39,120 nt of DNA from an uncultured Azospirillum sp. (GTDB taxonomy: Bacteria > Pseudomonadota > Alphaproteobacteria > RF32 > CAG-239): assembly GCA_946623145.1 (NCBI GenBank), contig CAMOQT010000004.1:1-39120 (forward strand), in the 5' to 3' direction. This document shows, in pieces, positions 1 to 9,688 of the stretch. The notes below the pieces were generated by a model, which was given only the letters and a program-made list of their open reading frames with translations, had not been told where the DNA came from and did not search any database. Numbering within the stretch: position 1 is the stretch's first letter; each line of letters starts with the position of its first letter. A program made the translations under genes and the position numbers.

Positions 1-55
1 GACGAAAGTCGACGGATTTACAGTCCGTTGCATTTGACCGCTCTGCCACCCCTCC
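1..55 (-). tRNA. tRNA-Tyr (GTA anticodon), 5' portion only, truncated by window edge
   Basis: Reverse complement reads GGAGGGGTGGCAGAGCGGTCAAATGCAACGGACTGTAAATCCGTCGACTTTCGTC: acceptor 5' strand, D-arm, and anticodon stem ACGGA-CTGTAAA-TCCGT with GTA anticodon. Confidence 0.88.
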
Positions 56-192
56 ATAAAGAAGAGTTCCATTTCATTAGTCGCTTTTTGCAAATAAACG
101 TATTTTTGCGCCTTTGTCAACACCTTTTTTAGATATTTCTTAATTTATTCAAGTTATCCTCAGATTTAACAGATATTTCGAGGAATATACAA

Positions 193-1077
193 ATGTCATC
201 CTTATTTATTACAGAATCGAGCAATCCGGACACTACAAATATTGACTTAATGAGCCCGCTCGAAATTGCTCAAATTATCAATCAAGAAGATATGAAAATT
301 GCGCAAGCCATTCATAAAATTTTACCGCAAGTAGCAAAAGCCATTGAGCTTGTCTCCAGTGCTTTTTTAAAAAGCGGACGTTTAGCTTATTTTGGAGCGG
401 GGACAAGTGGTCGTCTTGGAATTTTAGATGCTTCAGAAATGCCCCCTACTTTCGGTGTTTCTTCAGAAATGATACAAGGCTTTATTGCTGGTGGCGAACA
501 AGCTCTCCGCCATGCTGTAGAGAATGCTGAAGACAAGGAAGAATTCGCCTTACAAGATTTGCAAAAATTCCAACCGACAGATAAAGATATTATTGTTGCT
601 ATCTCTGCTAACGGACAACCTGAATATTGTTTAACCGCACTGAAAGAAGCAAAAAAAATCGGATGCACCACAATTGCTATCAGTTCAAATCCAGAAGCTA
701 AAATTGCCCAATATGCTGATGTTTTTATCAATCCTATTGTTGGTCCTGAAGTCATTACAGGTTCTTCTCGTATGAAATCAGGAACAGCACAAAAAATGAT
801 TCTCAATATGATTTCTACAGGAGCTATGATCAGAATCGGAAAAACATATAAAAATTATATGATTGATTTACAACAAACAAATAAAAAACTTGTTGAACGC
901 GGTATTCGCTTTATTACCGAAATCTGCCATATATCTCCATCTGAAGCACAGTATTTTCTGGAAGCCAGCGATCATCATGTTAAAACTGCTTGCGTTATGG
1001 CTATAAAAAAGTGTACAAAAGAAGAAGCGGAAAACTTACTTGCTCAACATAACGGTATTTTACGAAAGGTTATATAG
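193..1077 (+). CDS. murQ: N-acetylmuramic acid 6-phosphate etherase
   Basis: 294 aa; SIS-domain protein with AYFGAGTSGRLGILDASEMPPTFG and GPEVITGSSRMKSGTAQKMILNMIST, hallmark MurQ segments. Confidence 0.95.
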   Translation: MSSLFITESSNPDTTNIDLMSPLEIAQIINQEDMKIAQAIHKILPQVAKAIELVSSAFLKSGRLAYFGAGTSGRLGILDASEMPPTFGVSSEMIQGFIAGGEQALRHAVENAEDKEEFALQDLQKFQPTDKDIIVAISANGQPEYCLTALKEAKKIGCTTIAISSNPEAKIAQYADVFINPIVGPEVITGSSRMKSGTAQKMILNMISTGAMIRIGKTYKNYMIDLQQTNKKLVERGIRFITEICHISPSEAQYFLEASDHHVKTACVMAIKKCTKEEAENLLAQHNGILRKVI

Positions 1078-1848
1078 ATGGCAAAATTTAATCATTCGGC
1101 ACCCTCCTCTTCTAAAGCTTCGGCTTTACTCCTTTACGGAAGGCATCCGGTGACTGCTGCAATTCATAATTCACGACGCAAAATTTCTGTTCTTTATGCA
1201 ACTAAAGAAACAGCCGACGAACTAAAAAAAATATGCCTTGAAGCAAAACGAGATACTCATCTTATTAAAATTATAGAAAGAAAAGAAATTGATAAACTTC
1301 TTCCTGCAGATGCTGTTCATCAAGGTTTTGTTGCTGCCGTCAAAGAATTAGAAACATATAGTTTAGAAGATATTTGCGCCTTAGCAGATACAAAACAGGA
1401 TTGTCATCTTTTAATTTTAGATCAAGTAACCGATCCTCAAAATATCGGTGCCATTATTCGTTCTTGTGTTGCTTTTGATACTTTAGCTCTTATTGTTCAG
1501 GATAAAAATTCTCCAACAGAATCTGGTGCTATGGCTAAAGCTTCTGCAGGAATGATTGAACAGCTACCGGTTGTTCGAGTTACAAATTTATCACGTGCCG
1601 CTGAAATTCTTAAAGCTTCAGGTTTTTGGATTATCGGAATGGACGGATACGCCACAACAACGATTGATAAAATTAATAAATCCGGAAAAACAGCAATTAT
1701 TATGGGAAGTGAAGGCAAAGGTATGCGTAGATTAGTTGAAGAATCATGCGATACAACCGTTCGTCTTCCTATTTCTGAAAAGGTAGAAAGTTTGAATGTT
1801 GCGACAGCTGCCGCGATTACTTTATATGAACTTAACAAACGGTCATAA
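1078..1848 (+). CDS. rlmB: 23S rRNA (guanosine-2'-O-)-methyltransferase RlmB-like (SpoU/TrmH family)
   Basis: 256 aa; N-terminal substrate-binding region (LLYGRHPVTAAI) and SPOUT motifs LDQVTDPQNIGAIIRS, IIMGSEGKGMRRL, LPISEKVESLNVATAAAITLYE. Confidence 0.9.
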   Translation: MAKFNHSAPSSSKASALLLYGRHPVTAAIHNSRRKISVLYATKETADELKKICLEAKRDTHLIKIIERKEIDKLLPADAVHQGFVAAVKELETYSLEDICALADTKQDCHLLILDQVTDPQNIGAIIRSCVAFDTLALIVQDKNSPTESGAMAKASAGMIEQLPVVRVTNLSRAAEILKASGFWIIGMDGYATTTIDKINKSGKTAIIMGSEGKGMRRLVEESCDTTVRLPISEKVESLNVATAAAITLYELNKRS

Positions 1849-1851
1849 AAT

Positions 1852-2583
1852 ATGAAACCATTACTCAAAGTAGACTCTTTATATAAACAATTCGCCGGTA
1901 TTTGTGCCGTCGATTTGGTTTCTTTTGAAGCAAAAAAAGGTGAAGTTATCGCCCTCTTAGGTCCAAATGGTGCCGGAAAATCCACTTTGATGAATATGAT
2001 TGCCGGTCTTTTGACACCTAGCGGAGGACAGATTGAAATTAACGGATATTCGCTTCAAGATAATCCGGAAAAAGCTAAACAATCTCTTGGTTTTTTGGCT
2101 GAAGGAGCACCTTTATATAGTGATATGAGTGTTTGTGCTTTTTTGGATTATATGGCAGATTTAAAGGGATTAAATAAATCTCAAAAACAAGTTCGCTTAA
2201 ATGAAGTTAAAGAAATGGCACAAATTGGTGAAGTTTGGCAGATGAAAATAGAAACTTTATCTAAAGGATACCAGCGTCGTGTCGGCTTTGCACAGAGCCT
2301 ACTTTCTGATCCGGAAATTTTATTGTTAGATGAGCCGACAGATGGTCTTGATCCTAACCAAAAAGAACATATTCGAAAACTGATTAAACATCTCAGCAAA
2401 AATAAAACTATCTTGATTTCAACGCATCTTTTAGATGATGTTGCTGAAATGTGTAATCGCATTTTACTAATGTCACACGGACAAATTATTACTGATGGTT
2501 CTTTAGACGAAACTCTCATTAAGGCTAAAGCGCTTTCTTTAGAAACCGCTTTTCGCAAATTAACAGGAGGCAGTCATGTCTAA
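1852..2583 (+). CDS. ABC transporter ATP-binding protein (GldA-like)
   Basis: 243 aa; Walker A GPNGAGKST, signature-region LSKGYQRRVGFAQSLL, Walker B ILLLDEPTDGLDP, H-loop STHLL. Confidence 0.93.
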   Translation: MKPLLKVDSLYKQFAGICAVDLVSFEAKKGEVIALLGPNGAGKSTLMNMIAGLLTPSGGQIEINGYSLQDNPEKAKQSLGFLAEGAPLYSDMSVCAFLDYMADLKGLNKSQKQVRLNEVKEMAQIGEVWQMKIETLSKGYQRRVGFAQSLLSDPEILLLDEPTDGLDPNQKEHIRKLIKHLSKNKTILISTHLLDDVAEMCNRILLMSHGQIITDGSLDETLIKAKALSLETAFRKLTGGSHV

Positions 2584-5500
2584 ATTATGGTCTGTTGTTA
2601 AAAATGAATTATATCGTTATTTTATCTCTCCCCTAGCCTATGTTTATTTGCTGGCTTTTCTTTTTCTGAATGCTTCTTTTACTCTTTATTTAGGGCATTT
2701 TTTAGAGCGTGGTGAAGCTTGTTTAGATATTATGTTTTCTTTTATGCCATGGATTTTTCTTATCTTCATTTCCGGTATTTCAATGCGATTATGGGCTGAA
2801 GAATTTAAAACCAAAACCATTATGCAGTTATTGTCCTTACCTATTTCTTCCTCGGTGTTGGTTTGGGGTAAATTCTGCGCTGCTTGGATATTTTGCACAA
2901 TCGGTTTACTTCTGACATTTCCGTTTGTTATTACCGTTAATATTTTAGGATATCCGGATAACGGGGTAATTGCCGCCGGTTATTTGAGTTGTTTTTTACT
3001 TTCCGGGGCTATGATTGCTGTAGCCCAAACCATGTCGGCCATTACTAAAAATCAAGTTATTGCTCTCGTTTTATCAGTCATTCTCAACTTACTATTCTTT
3101 TTAAGTGGTATTGAGTATGTTCTTGGATTTTTCAGAACTTTTTTACCGTTTGAATTAGTTGAAAGTATTGCCAATTTAAGCTTTTTAACAAACTTTAATG
3201 ACCTCTGTCAGGGACAAATCGGCGCTTACAGTATTCTGTTTTTTATCAGCGTTATTTGTATCTTTAATTTTATTACCAATATGCTTGTTCGCTTTAAAAC
3301 TTCTGAGACAACATCTTGGTATAAATTATCATTTCTATTACCTCTTATCTTTTTGTGGTTCGGATTTATCGGTTTTAATTTCTTGACGCAAAACATATTA
3401 CAAACGACTTATGCTGATGTGACTCAGGATAAACGTTTTACTTTATCTGATTCTGCCAAAAAGATTTTATCTTCTATTCAAGAACCGATAACTGTTAAAA
3501 TTTATTATTCCAATATTCTTTCTCAGCGAAATCCTTTATTCCGCAGAGCCGTTAATCGTCTTTCCGTTTTAATGAAAGCATACCATCAACAAGCCGGTGA
3601 TAAATTAACTTATCGATTTTATCATCCCGAATTTCTTGATGGGATAGAAGATATGGCGCTTTATGATCATATCACCCCTATTCCGCTTCCTGATCTTAAT
3701 CAGAATGCCTTTTTCGGGCTATCATTTGTTGATGAAGGCGGACGGCAAAAAAATATTCCTTTTGTTGCTATTGAAAATATAGATAAGCTCGGCACGGATA
3801 TTTTGCAAAATATCTATGAACTATCTCTCAAGAAAAAAACTGTCGGTATTATTACTTCTCTTCCTATTTTTGGTTTAGATATGGGAGACAGCTCTGTCAG
3901 TTCGCATTGGCAACTTATAGATGAAATCAAAAAACTTTATCAGATTAAACCTATTGCCAATGCTCAAGATTTGAAAGATATCGATGTCTTATTATTAATT
4001 CATCCTCAAGATTTATCTCAAGAATTAACGACAGCTATTACTCATTATACGCTTCATGGTGGAAAAATTCTTATTTTAGCTGACTTAGCACCGGAAGCAC
4101 AACGCATTTATTCTCCCGTTAATCAAAGACTAACTCCGAGTAATTTTAATGGTCTAAATACATTGTGGGGATTTGACTTTAACCCAGATGTCGTTATTGC
4201 AGATTTGGATAATTCAATCACCGTTAATACGGGATCAAAAAAACGCGCTTCTTTCGCTCAAGATGTTATTCAATTTACTGTTGATGGAAAAGGAATCAAT
4301 CGTACTCAAAATGAAACAAAATATTTATCTCAATTTTTGTTTGCTTCCACGACACCTATTACCCCGTTACCCAACCATTCTTCAACCTTTATTCCATTAC
4401 TGACAACGTCTGTTAATTCTGCTTTATTGCCTTCAGCTGTAGTTTATGAAAATATCAATCCGGTTGATATTTTACCTCAGTTTAAATCTGATAATCTACG
4501 TAAAATCATTGCCGCCAAAATTATTAGTAATAATAAAAACAAACCTTTTGAAGTTATTGTTATCGGAGACACGGATTTTGCTTATGATGATTTTTGGAGC
4601 AATGCTAAATTTATTGATGATCTCAAATATTTGGTTTTCATAAACGACAATATCAACTTTGTAATGAATGCTCTGGACAGTTTAACAGGCCAAACATCCT
4701 TAATCGAATTACGGCATATTCAAAATACAACGGCTAAATTCGATACTTGGGAAAAATTGCGTAAACAAAATGCGCTTATTGTTTCAGCCAAAGAACGTGA
4801 TATTTTAGCTTATATCAACGAGCTTAAATTTAAACTCAATGATTTATGGCAAAAGAAAAATTTTGAAGAACGTCAAAAGTTTTCTGATGACGAATTGACA
4901 ATTATTGCTGATTACAGAAAAACATTGACTTCTCTTAAGCAACAGCTTGCTGATTTGCGTTTTCGTCAAAATAAAAATATTGATTTTAAAAAAGGAATGG
5001 TCGTTTTCTTCACTCTTTATGCTATTCCTCTGATTTTAATAATCTTCTTATGTATCTACACATTTCTACACAGGCAAAAGGCTAAATATAAAATCAAGAA
5101 TGAATTTCATTTAACCCGCTGTTTTGTTCTCAATTCAGGTATTTGCCTTATTCTATTTATTTCCGGATTACTTTTGGTTTTAAGCGGAAATGAGGTTATG
5201 AATGATTTTGAAAATCGTCCGGTTTTCCCTGAATGGAAGACACAACTTAATCAAATTCAAGAAATCAAATTAAGCCAAGGCGGAAGAACACTTACTTTCT
5301 ATAAACAAGATGGTCTCTGGAAAATTAAAAATTTTGAAAACTATCCTGTCTATCAGCGCAGAATTGCCAATTTATTGGCTGTCTTATCCAATGCCCGTTA
5401 TTTAGAACGCAAGAGTGCCCGTGCCGAATATCTTCCTAAATTCGGTTTAGATATTTCTCACGCAACACAATTAACTTTGATTGATGGCGAGGGGCGCCCG

Positions 5501-5998
5501 ATTTTAGATTTTAATATCGGTAAATATGATCAAAAAATCGGTCGTGGCGGTCGTGGTGCTTTCTTAAAATTTACAAACCGTTTTCAAGTTTGGCTGATTG
5601 ATGCAGACTTTATCAGTTTGTCTCCGGACTGGAGAGAATGGACTTTGAATACGGCTCTTAATCCTCGTTTCGGTCGGTTAAAAGATACGGATAAAATTAA
5701 GGATAAAGATATTCAAGTTCTCTTAGTTAAAGAACTGCAAAATACTCCTCTTCTAATTAGCGATATTAAAGAAGATTCTGTTGAAGCCGTTTATAGCCTA
5801 ACTTTAGTCTTTGAAAATGATGATGAGCTAACTATGTATTTTGAAAAAAGTCAAAATAAGTATTTCATCCGTTATACTTTCGGTAAGACAGAAGGTGATT
5901 ACTTAAGATTATTTGCTGATTATGCTAAAAATCAGCGTTATGAAGTCCCTGAAAAAAATATGGAGAATTTAAATAATGTCTTCAACTTATTTAACTAA
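2576..5998 (+). CDS. Fused ABC-2 permease / GldG-like / DUF4340-like protein
   Basis: 1140 aa. N-terminal polytopic ABC-2 permease (GldF-like), central GldG-like domain (ILSSIQEPITVKIYYS; LTTAITHYTLHGGKILILADL), then TM helices and a C-terminal DUF4340-like region (LSQGGRTLTFYKQDGLWKI...). Overlaps the upstream ATPase gene by 8 nt. Confidence 0.82.
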   Translation: MSKLWSVVKNELYRYFISPLAYVYLLAFLFLNASFTLYLGHFLERGEACLDIMFSFMPWIFLIFISGISMRLWAEEFKTKTIMQLLSLPISSSVLVWGKFCAAWIFCTIGLLLTFPFVITVNILGYPDNGVIAAGYLSCFLLSGAMIAVAQTMSAITKNQVIALVLSVILNLLFFLSGIEYVLGFFRTFLPFELVESIANLSFLTNFNDLCQGQIGAYSILFFISVICIFNFITNMLVRFKTSETTSWYKLSFLLPLIFLWFGFIGFNFLTQNILQTTYADVTQDKRFTLSDSAKKILSSIQEPITVKIYYSNILSQRNPLFRRAVNRLSVLMKAYHQQAGDKLTYRFYHPEFLDGIEDMALYDHITPIPLPDLNQNAFFGLSFVDEGGRQKNIPFVAIENIDKLGTDILQNIYELSLKKKTVGIITSLPIFGLDMGDSSVSSHWQLIDEIKKLYQIKPIANAQDLKDIDVLLLIHPQDLSQELTTAITHYTLHGGKILILADLAPEAQRIYSPVNQRLTPSNFNGLNTLWGFDFNPDVVIADLDNSITVNTGSKKRASFAQDVIQFTVDGKGINRTQNETKYLSQFLFASTTPITPLPNHSSTFIPLLTTSVNSALLPSAVVYENINPVDILPQFKSDNLRKIIAAKIISNNKNKPFEVIVIGDTDFAYDDFWSNAKFIDDLKYLVFINDNINFVMNALDSLTGQTSLIELRHIQNTTAKFDTWEKLRKQNALIVSAKERDILAYINELKFKLNDLWQKKNFEERQKFSDDELTIIADYRKTLTSLKQQLADLRFRQNKNIDFKKGMVVFFTLYAIPLILIIFLCIYTFLHRQKAKYKIKNEFHLTRCFVLNSGICLILFISGLLLVLSGNEVMNDFENRPVFPEWKTQLNQIQEIKLSQGGRTLTFYKQDGLWKIKNFENYPVYQRRIANLLAVLSNARYLERKSARAEYLPKFGLDISHATQLTLIDGEGRPILDFNIGKYDQKIGRGGRGAFLKFTNRFQVWLIDADFISLSPDWREWTLNTALNPRFGRLKDTDKIKDKDIQVLLVKELQNTPLLISDIKEDSVEAVYSLTLVFENDDELTMYFEKSQNKYFIRYTFGKTEGDYLRLFADYAKNQRYEVPEKNMENLNNVFNLFN

Positions 5999-6899
5999 AG
6001 AGGTCTCTGATCGTCTTAAACATCGTGCTGCTGTTGCGAGTATTTCTTTAGCTGTTCTGTTAAGCGGGTTAAAATTGTTTGCGACTATTGCTTCTGGTTC
6101 GTTAGCTGTTTTTTCGTCAATGATTGATAGTGTGTCTGATGTGCTTGGTTCTGCGATAACGTTCGTCGCAATCAAATATTCGACACGACCAGCCACGGAT
6201 CATCACCGCTACGGATATGGAAAAGCTGAAGCTGTCAGTGCGCTTATACAAGCATTCTTTGTTGCAGGTTCCGGATTGTTCGTTTTATATGATGCGTTTA
6301 TGCGCTTTTTTCATCCGCGTGTTTTAGATGAAACCCCTCTGGCTATTGTTATTATGATTTTCAGCCTGATTACTACTCTGATCTTAATTGCCTATCAAAA
6401 ACACGTTGCCAAACTGACACAATCTCAAGCCATTAACGCCGATAGTGCACACTATGTTGTAGATATTCTGACAAATGCTTCAATTATTCTCAGTCTGACG
6501 ATTGTTAAATTTTTTGAGATTTATTGGTTTGATACATTGACGGCTTTGGTTATTGCTGTTTATCTTTTATTTAATGCTTACCAGCTTGTTGTTGAGGCTT
6601 TTGACGTTTTATTGGATCGTGAATTAAGCGATGATATTCGGAAAAATATCAATGATATCATTTCCAGCCATGATTTTGTTAAAGGCTTTCATGATGTCAG
6701 AACACACAGTCTAGGTAATGAGTATATGATAGAAATTCACTTGGAGCTCGATGGGAGATTAAGTTTATTTGAGGCGCATCAGCTGTCTGATCAAGTCGAA
6801 GCTGCTATTATTAAAGCGTACCCAAATGCCCAGGTAATCATTCACCAAGATCCTTCCGGTGTGGCAGAAGAAAGATTGGATGAAAGATTGAAAAGGTAA
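5976..6899 (+). CDS. Cation diffusion facilitator family transporter (FieF-like)
   Basis: 307 aa; SGSLAVFSSMIDSVSDVLGSAITF and HHRYGYGKAEAVSALIQ, DSAHYVVDILTNASIILS, C-terminal cytoplasmic domain (HDVRTHSLGNEYMIEIHLELDG). Confidence 0.92.
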   Translation: MSSTYLTKEVSDRLKHRAAVASISLAVLLSGLKLFATIASGSLAVFSSMIDSVSDVLGSAITFVAIKYSTRPATDHHRYGYGKAEAVSALIQAFFVAGSGLFVLYDAFMRFFHPRVLDETPLAIVIMIFSLITTLILIAYQKHVAKLTQSQAINADSAHYVVDILTNASIILSLTIVKFFEIYWFDTLTALVIAVYLLFNAYQLVVEAFDVLLDRELSDDIRKNINDIISSHDFVKGFHDVRTHSLGNEYMIEIHLELDGRLSLFEAHQLSDQVEAAIIKAYPNAQVIIHQDPSGVAEERLDERLKR

Positions 6900-6900
6900 T

Positions 6901-7572
6901 TTATATCCCTAAAATTTCTTTGGCTTCATTTTTCAGTTTTGCAACAAAGTCTTTCATACCGGTTTGGCGGACACGTTTCATTCTCTCACCTGAGATAATA
7001 CGTTGAATCTTTTTAACGGTATCATCTAACTCTGCATTGACAACGATATAATCAAATTCATCGCAATGGCTTAATTTTTCAAGCACGAGTTTCATTCTTT
7101 TTTCAATGACTTCTTTGCTATCTGTTCCGCGATTAACTAAGCGTTCGTAAAGTTCTTTAATTGATGGAGGCAAGAGATAAATGGTAACCACATCATCCGG
7201 TGCTTTTTGACGCATTTGGCGCGCTCCTTCCCAATCCATATCAAACAACACATCTTGTCCGACGTTGATAAAACTATCGACCTCTGAACGTAATGTGCCA
7301 TAACGGCTACCGTATTGGGAATCGACATATTCATAAAATGCGTCTTGTTTTAAGAGTTCATCATACTTTTCATTACTGATAAAATAATAATCAACACCTT
7401 CAACTTCATTATGACGCGGAGCGCGTGTCGTGACAGAAACGGAGAATTTGATGTTTTTATCTTCATCCAAAAGTCTTTTAGCAATTGTCCCTTTTCCCGT
7501 ACCTGATGGACCTTCAATAATAAACATTGCTCCTTTACGCTCACGACGCAGTTTATCAATAATCTGGTTCAT
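6901..7572 (-). CDS. gmk: Guanylate kinase
   Basis: 223 aa; IIEGPSGTGKGTIAKRLL, VSVTTRAPRHNEVEGVDYYFIS, YGSRYGTLRSEVD. Confidence 0.95.
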   Translation of the reverse strand: MNQIIDKLRRERKGAMFIIEGPSGTGKGTIAKRLLDEDKNIKFSVSVTTRAPRHNEVEGVDYYFISNEKYDELLKQDAFYEYVDSQYGSRYGTLRSEVDSFINVGQDVLFDMDWEGARQMRQKAPDDVVTIYLLPPSIKELYERLVNRGTDSKEVIEKRMKLVLEKLSHCDEFDYIVVNAELDDTVKKIQRIISGERMKRVRQTGMKDFVAKLKNEAKEILGI

Positions 7573-7646
7573 AGGTTTGCCCTCCGTCTTGTTTTCTCTC
7601 TATAATGGTATAATATATAAAGAAATTATCAAAAGGAAAAGTTAAA

Positions 7647-8414
7647 ATGATAAAAAATACAAATATTTTAATTACCGGTGCAACCTCAGGAATCGGTGAA
7701 GCTTTAGCGCTTTATTATGCGGAACATGGTGCAACGAATCTTTTTATCTGTGGAAGAAATAAAGAAAGATTAGCTGATGTTAAACAACGTTGTGAAGAAA
7801 AAGGCACAAAAGTATATGCTGATATTATGGATGTGACAGACAGCGAATCTATGCGCAAATGGATTAAAAAATCAAATCAAACAGCTCCTTTGAATATTGT
7901 CATTGCCAATGCAGGTGTTTCAACCGGAGAAGAAACAGAATCTAATGTTCGCAATACCATACAAACTAACGTTTGCGGTGTCGTTAATACAGCTCTTCCG
8001 ACAATCGAGGTTTTTAACAATCGTTCTTCAATTAATACACATGACAAACATTTGGTTTTAATTGCTTCAATCGCCGGTTATCATGGACTGGCTACTGCTC
8101 CCTCTTACAGTGCCAGCAAAGCCTTCGTTAAAGCATGGGGAGAAGCATTGCATCTCTCTTTACGTGAAAAGCGTATTAAGGTTTCTGTCGTCTGTCCCGG
8201 TTTTGTCCGTTCACGAATTACAGATAAAAATACATGTCCGATGCCATTTTTTATGGAGGCGCCGCAAGCAGCCAAAATTATTGCTAAAGGAGTTGAGAAA
8301 AATAAAGGGATTATCGCTTTTCCATGGCCACTCAGATTTTCAGCTTGGTTATTAAGTTGTCTACCGAATGCATTAAGTGATTTAATTTACGGAAAACTTC
8401 CGCATAAAGTTTAG
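7647..8414 (+). CDS. SDR family NAD(P)-dependent oxidoreductase
   Basis: 255 aa; TGATSGIGEALA, NAGVSTGE, YSASKAFVKAWGEAL (YxxxK). Confidence 0.93.
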   Translation: MIKNTNILITGATSGIGEALALYYAEHGATNLFICGRNKERLADVKQRCEEKGTKVYADIMDVTDSESMRKWIKKSNQTAPLNIVIANAGVSTGEETESNVRNTIQTNVCGVVNTALPTIEVFNNRSSINTHDKHLVLIASIAGYHGLATAPSYSASKAFVKAWGEALHLSLREKRIKVSVVCPGFVRSRITDKNTCPMPFFMEAPQAAKIIAKGVEKNKGIIAFPWPLRFSAWLLSCLPNALSDLIYGKLPHKV

Positions 8415-9667
8415 GAACGTTTTTCTAATCTTGCTAATCGCCATAAAAGCAACAACCCAGGCAGTCCCATAAAAACTGTCAGGATAAAGAATATTTCCCA
8501 ATTGACGCTCGCTGCTAACCAACCACTGGTTGAAGCAAAAATATCTCGAGATAAGGTCATTAAAGAAGACAACAAAGCATATTGTGTTGCTGTATATTTT
8601 TTATTGCATAAAGAGGATAAATACGCCACAAAAGCAATGGTTGCCATTCCGGCAGCAATATTGTCAAACGCAATCGTTGTGCAAAGCATAGCAAATTGTT
8701 TTCCAATTTGTGCTTGAAAAACATAAATTAAATTAGTAATACTTTGCAAAATACCGCAGAAAAATAAGCCCTTAAACATTCCGAGTTTATTCATTACAAT
8801 GCCGCCAACGAAACCACCCGCAATAGTGGCAACCATACCATAAATCTTTGAAGCTGCGGCAATTTGGCTTTTGGAGAATCCTAAATCATCATAAAAAACA
8901 TAAGCCATTTGTCCCATATAGGCATCGCTCATACGATAAAAGAAAATAAAGGCTAAAATTGTGATACAATATGGTCTTTTTAGAAAGTCCGCCAATGGTT
9001 CTACAACTGCAGTTTTCAAGAAATCAGAAACGTTTTTATATGTCGTTTTAAATTTCTTATCAGGCTCTTTAATGCAAAAAACAGTTGTCATTCCGATAAA
9101 GGCACCCAAAGCCATAATTTGATAAACATGATTCCAACTCATCACATCGCTTAAAAATAGGGCTCCTGCACCGGAAAAAATCATTCCCAAACGATAGCCT
9201 AAGGTGAACACTGCGACCCCTGCTGCTTGCTCATCTTCTTCAAAAACATCTATGCGATAAGCATCTAAAACTATATCTTGCGTACCTGAAGAAAAGACAA
9301 CAATAACCGCAAAAATAATCAATAGCGTTAAACCGCTCTGTATATTCACAGTAGACATTCCCATAATCCCCAAAAACAGCATTATCTGGGATAGTAATGC
9401 CCAACTGCGACGTTGTCCTAAACGAGATAAAAACGGAAGTTTTACTCTATCAACAAACGGTGCCCATGCCCATTTGAAACTAAATGGCGTTTTAATTAGA
9501 GATAAAGCGCCGATTGTTACCAATGCAACACCGCTGTCCTTAAGCCATAAGGTTAAAGTACTGACAACCAATGCGAGAGGAAATCCGCTTGAAAAACCAA
9601 ATGATAACATTGTCACCATCCGGCGATCTTGATAAATCTTTAGAGCCTGACAAAGTGATTGAAACAT
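8411..9667 (-). CDS. MFS transporter, AmpG-like (putative muropeptide permease)
   Basis: 418 aa; about 12 predicted TMs; MLSFGFSSGFPLALVVSTLTLWLKDSGVALVTIG, TQDIVLDAYRIDVFEEDEQAAGVAVFTLGYRLG typical of AmpG-like permeases. Confidence 0.85.
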   Translation of the reverse strand: MFQSLCQALKIYQDRRMVTMLSFGFSSGFPLALVVSTLTLWLKDSGVALVTIGALSLIKTPFSFKWAWAPFVDRVKLPFLSRLGQRRSWALLSQIMLFLGIMGMSTVNIQSGLTLLIIFAVIVVFSSGTQDIVLDAYRIDVFEEDEQAAGVAVFTLGYRLGMIFSGAGALFLSDVMSWNHVYQIMALGAFIGMTTVFCIKEPDKKFKTTYKNVSDFLKTAVVEPLADFLKRPYCITILAFIFFYRMSDAYMGQMAYVFYDDLGFSKSQIAAASKIYGMVATIAGGFVGGIVMNKLGMFKGLFFCGILQSITNLIYVFQAQIGKQFAMLCTTIAFDNIAAGMATIAFVAYLSSLCNKKYTATQYALLSSLMTLSRDIFASTSGWLAASVNWEIFFILTVFMGLPGLLLLWRLARLEKRS

Positions 9668-9688
9668 TCGTTCTTCCTTACAAAGAGT

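Noticed and set aside
387-806. 139-aa antisense ORF inside murQ
   Set aside because: Entirely antisense to a confident core gene, no recognisable domain; typical shadow ORF in AT-rich coding DNA.
1497-1985. 162-aa minus-strand ORF across rlmB and the ABC ATPase
   Set aside because: Spans two confident plus-strand genes; composition mirrors the opposite strand.
7573-7646. TATAAT-like boxes in the gmk/SDR divergent gap as a defined promoter
   Set aside because: Several overlapping TATAAT-like hexamers but no -35 with convincing spacing; cannot assign a specific promoter.
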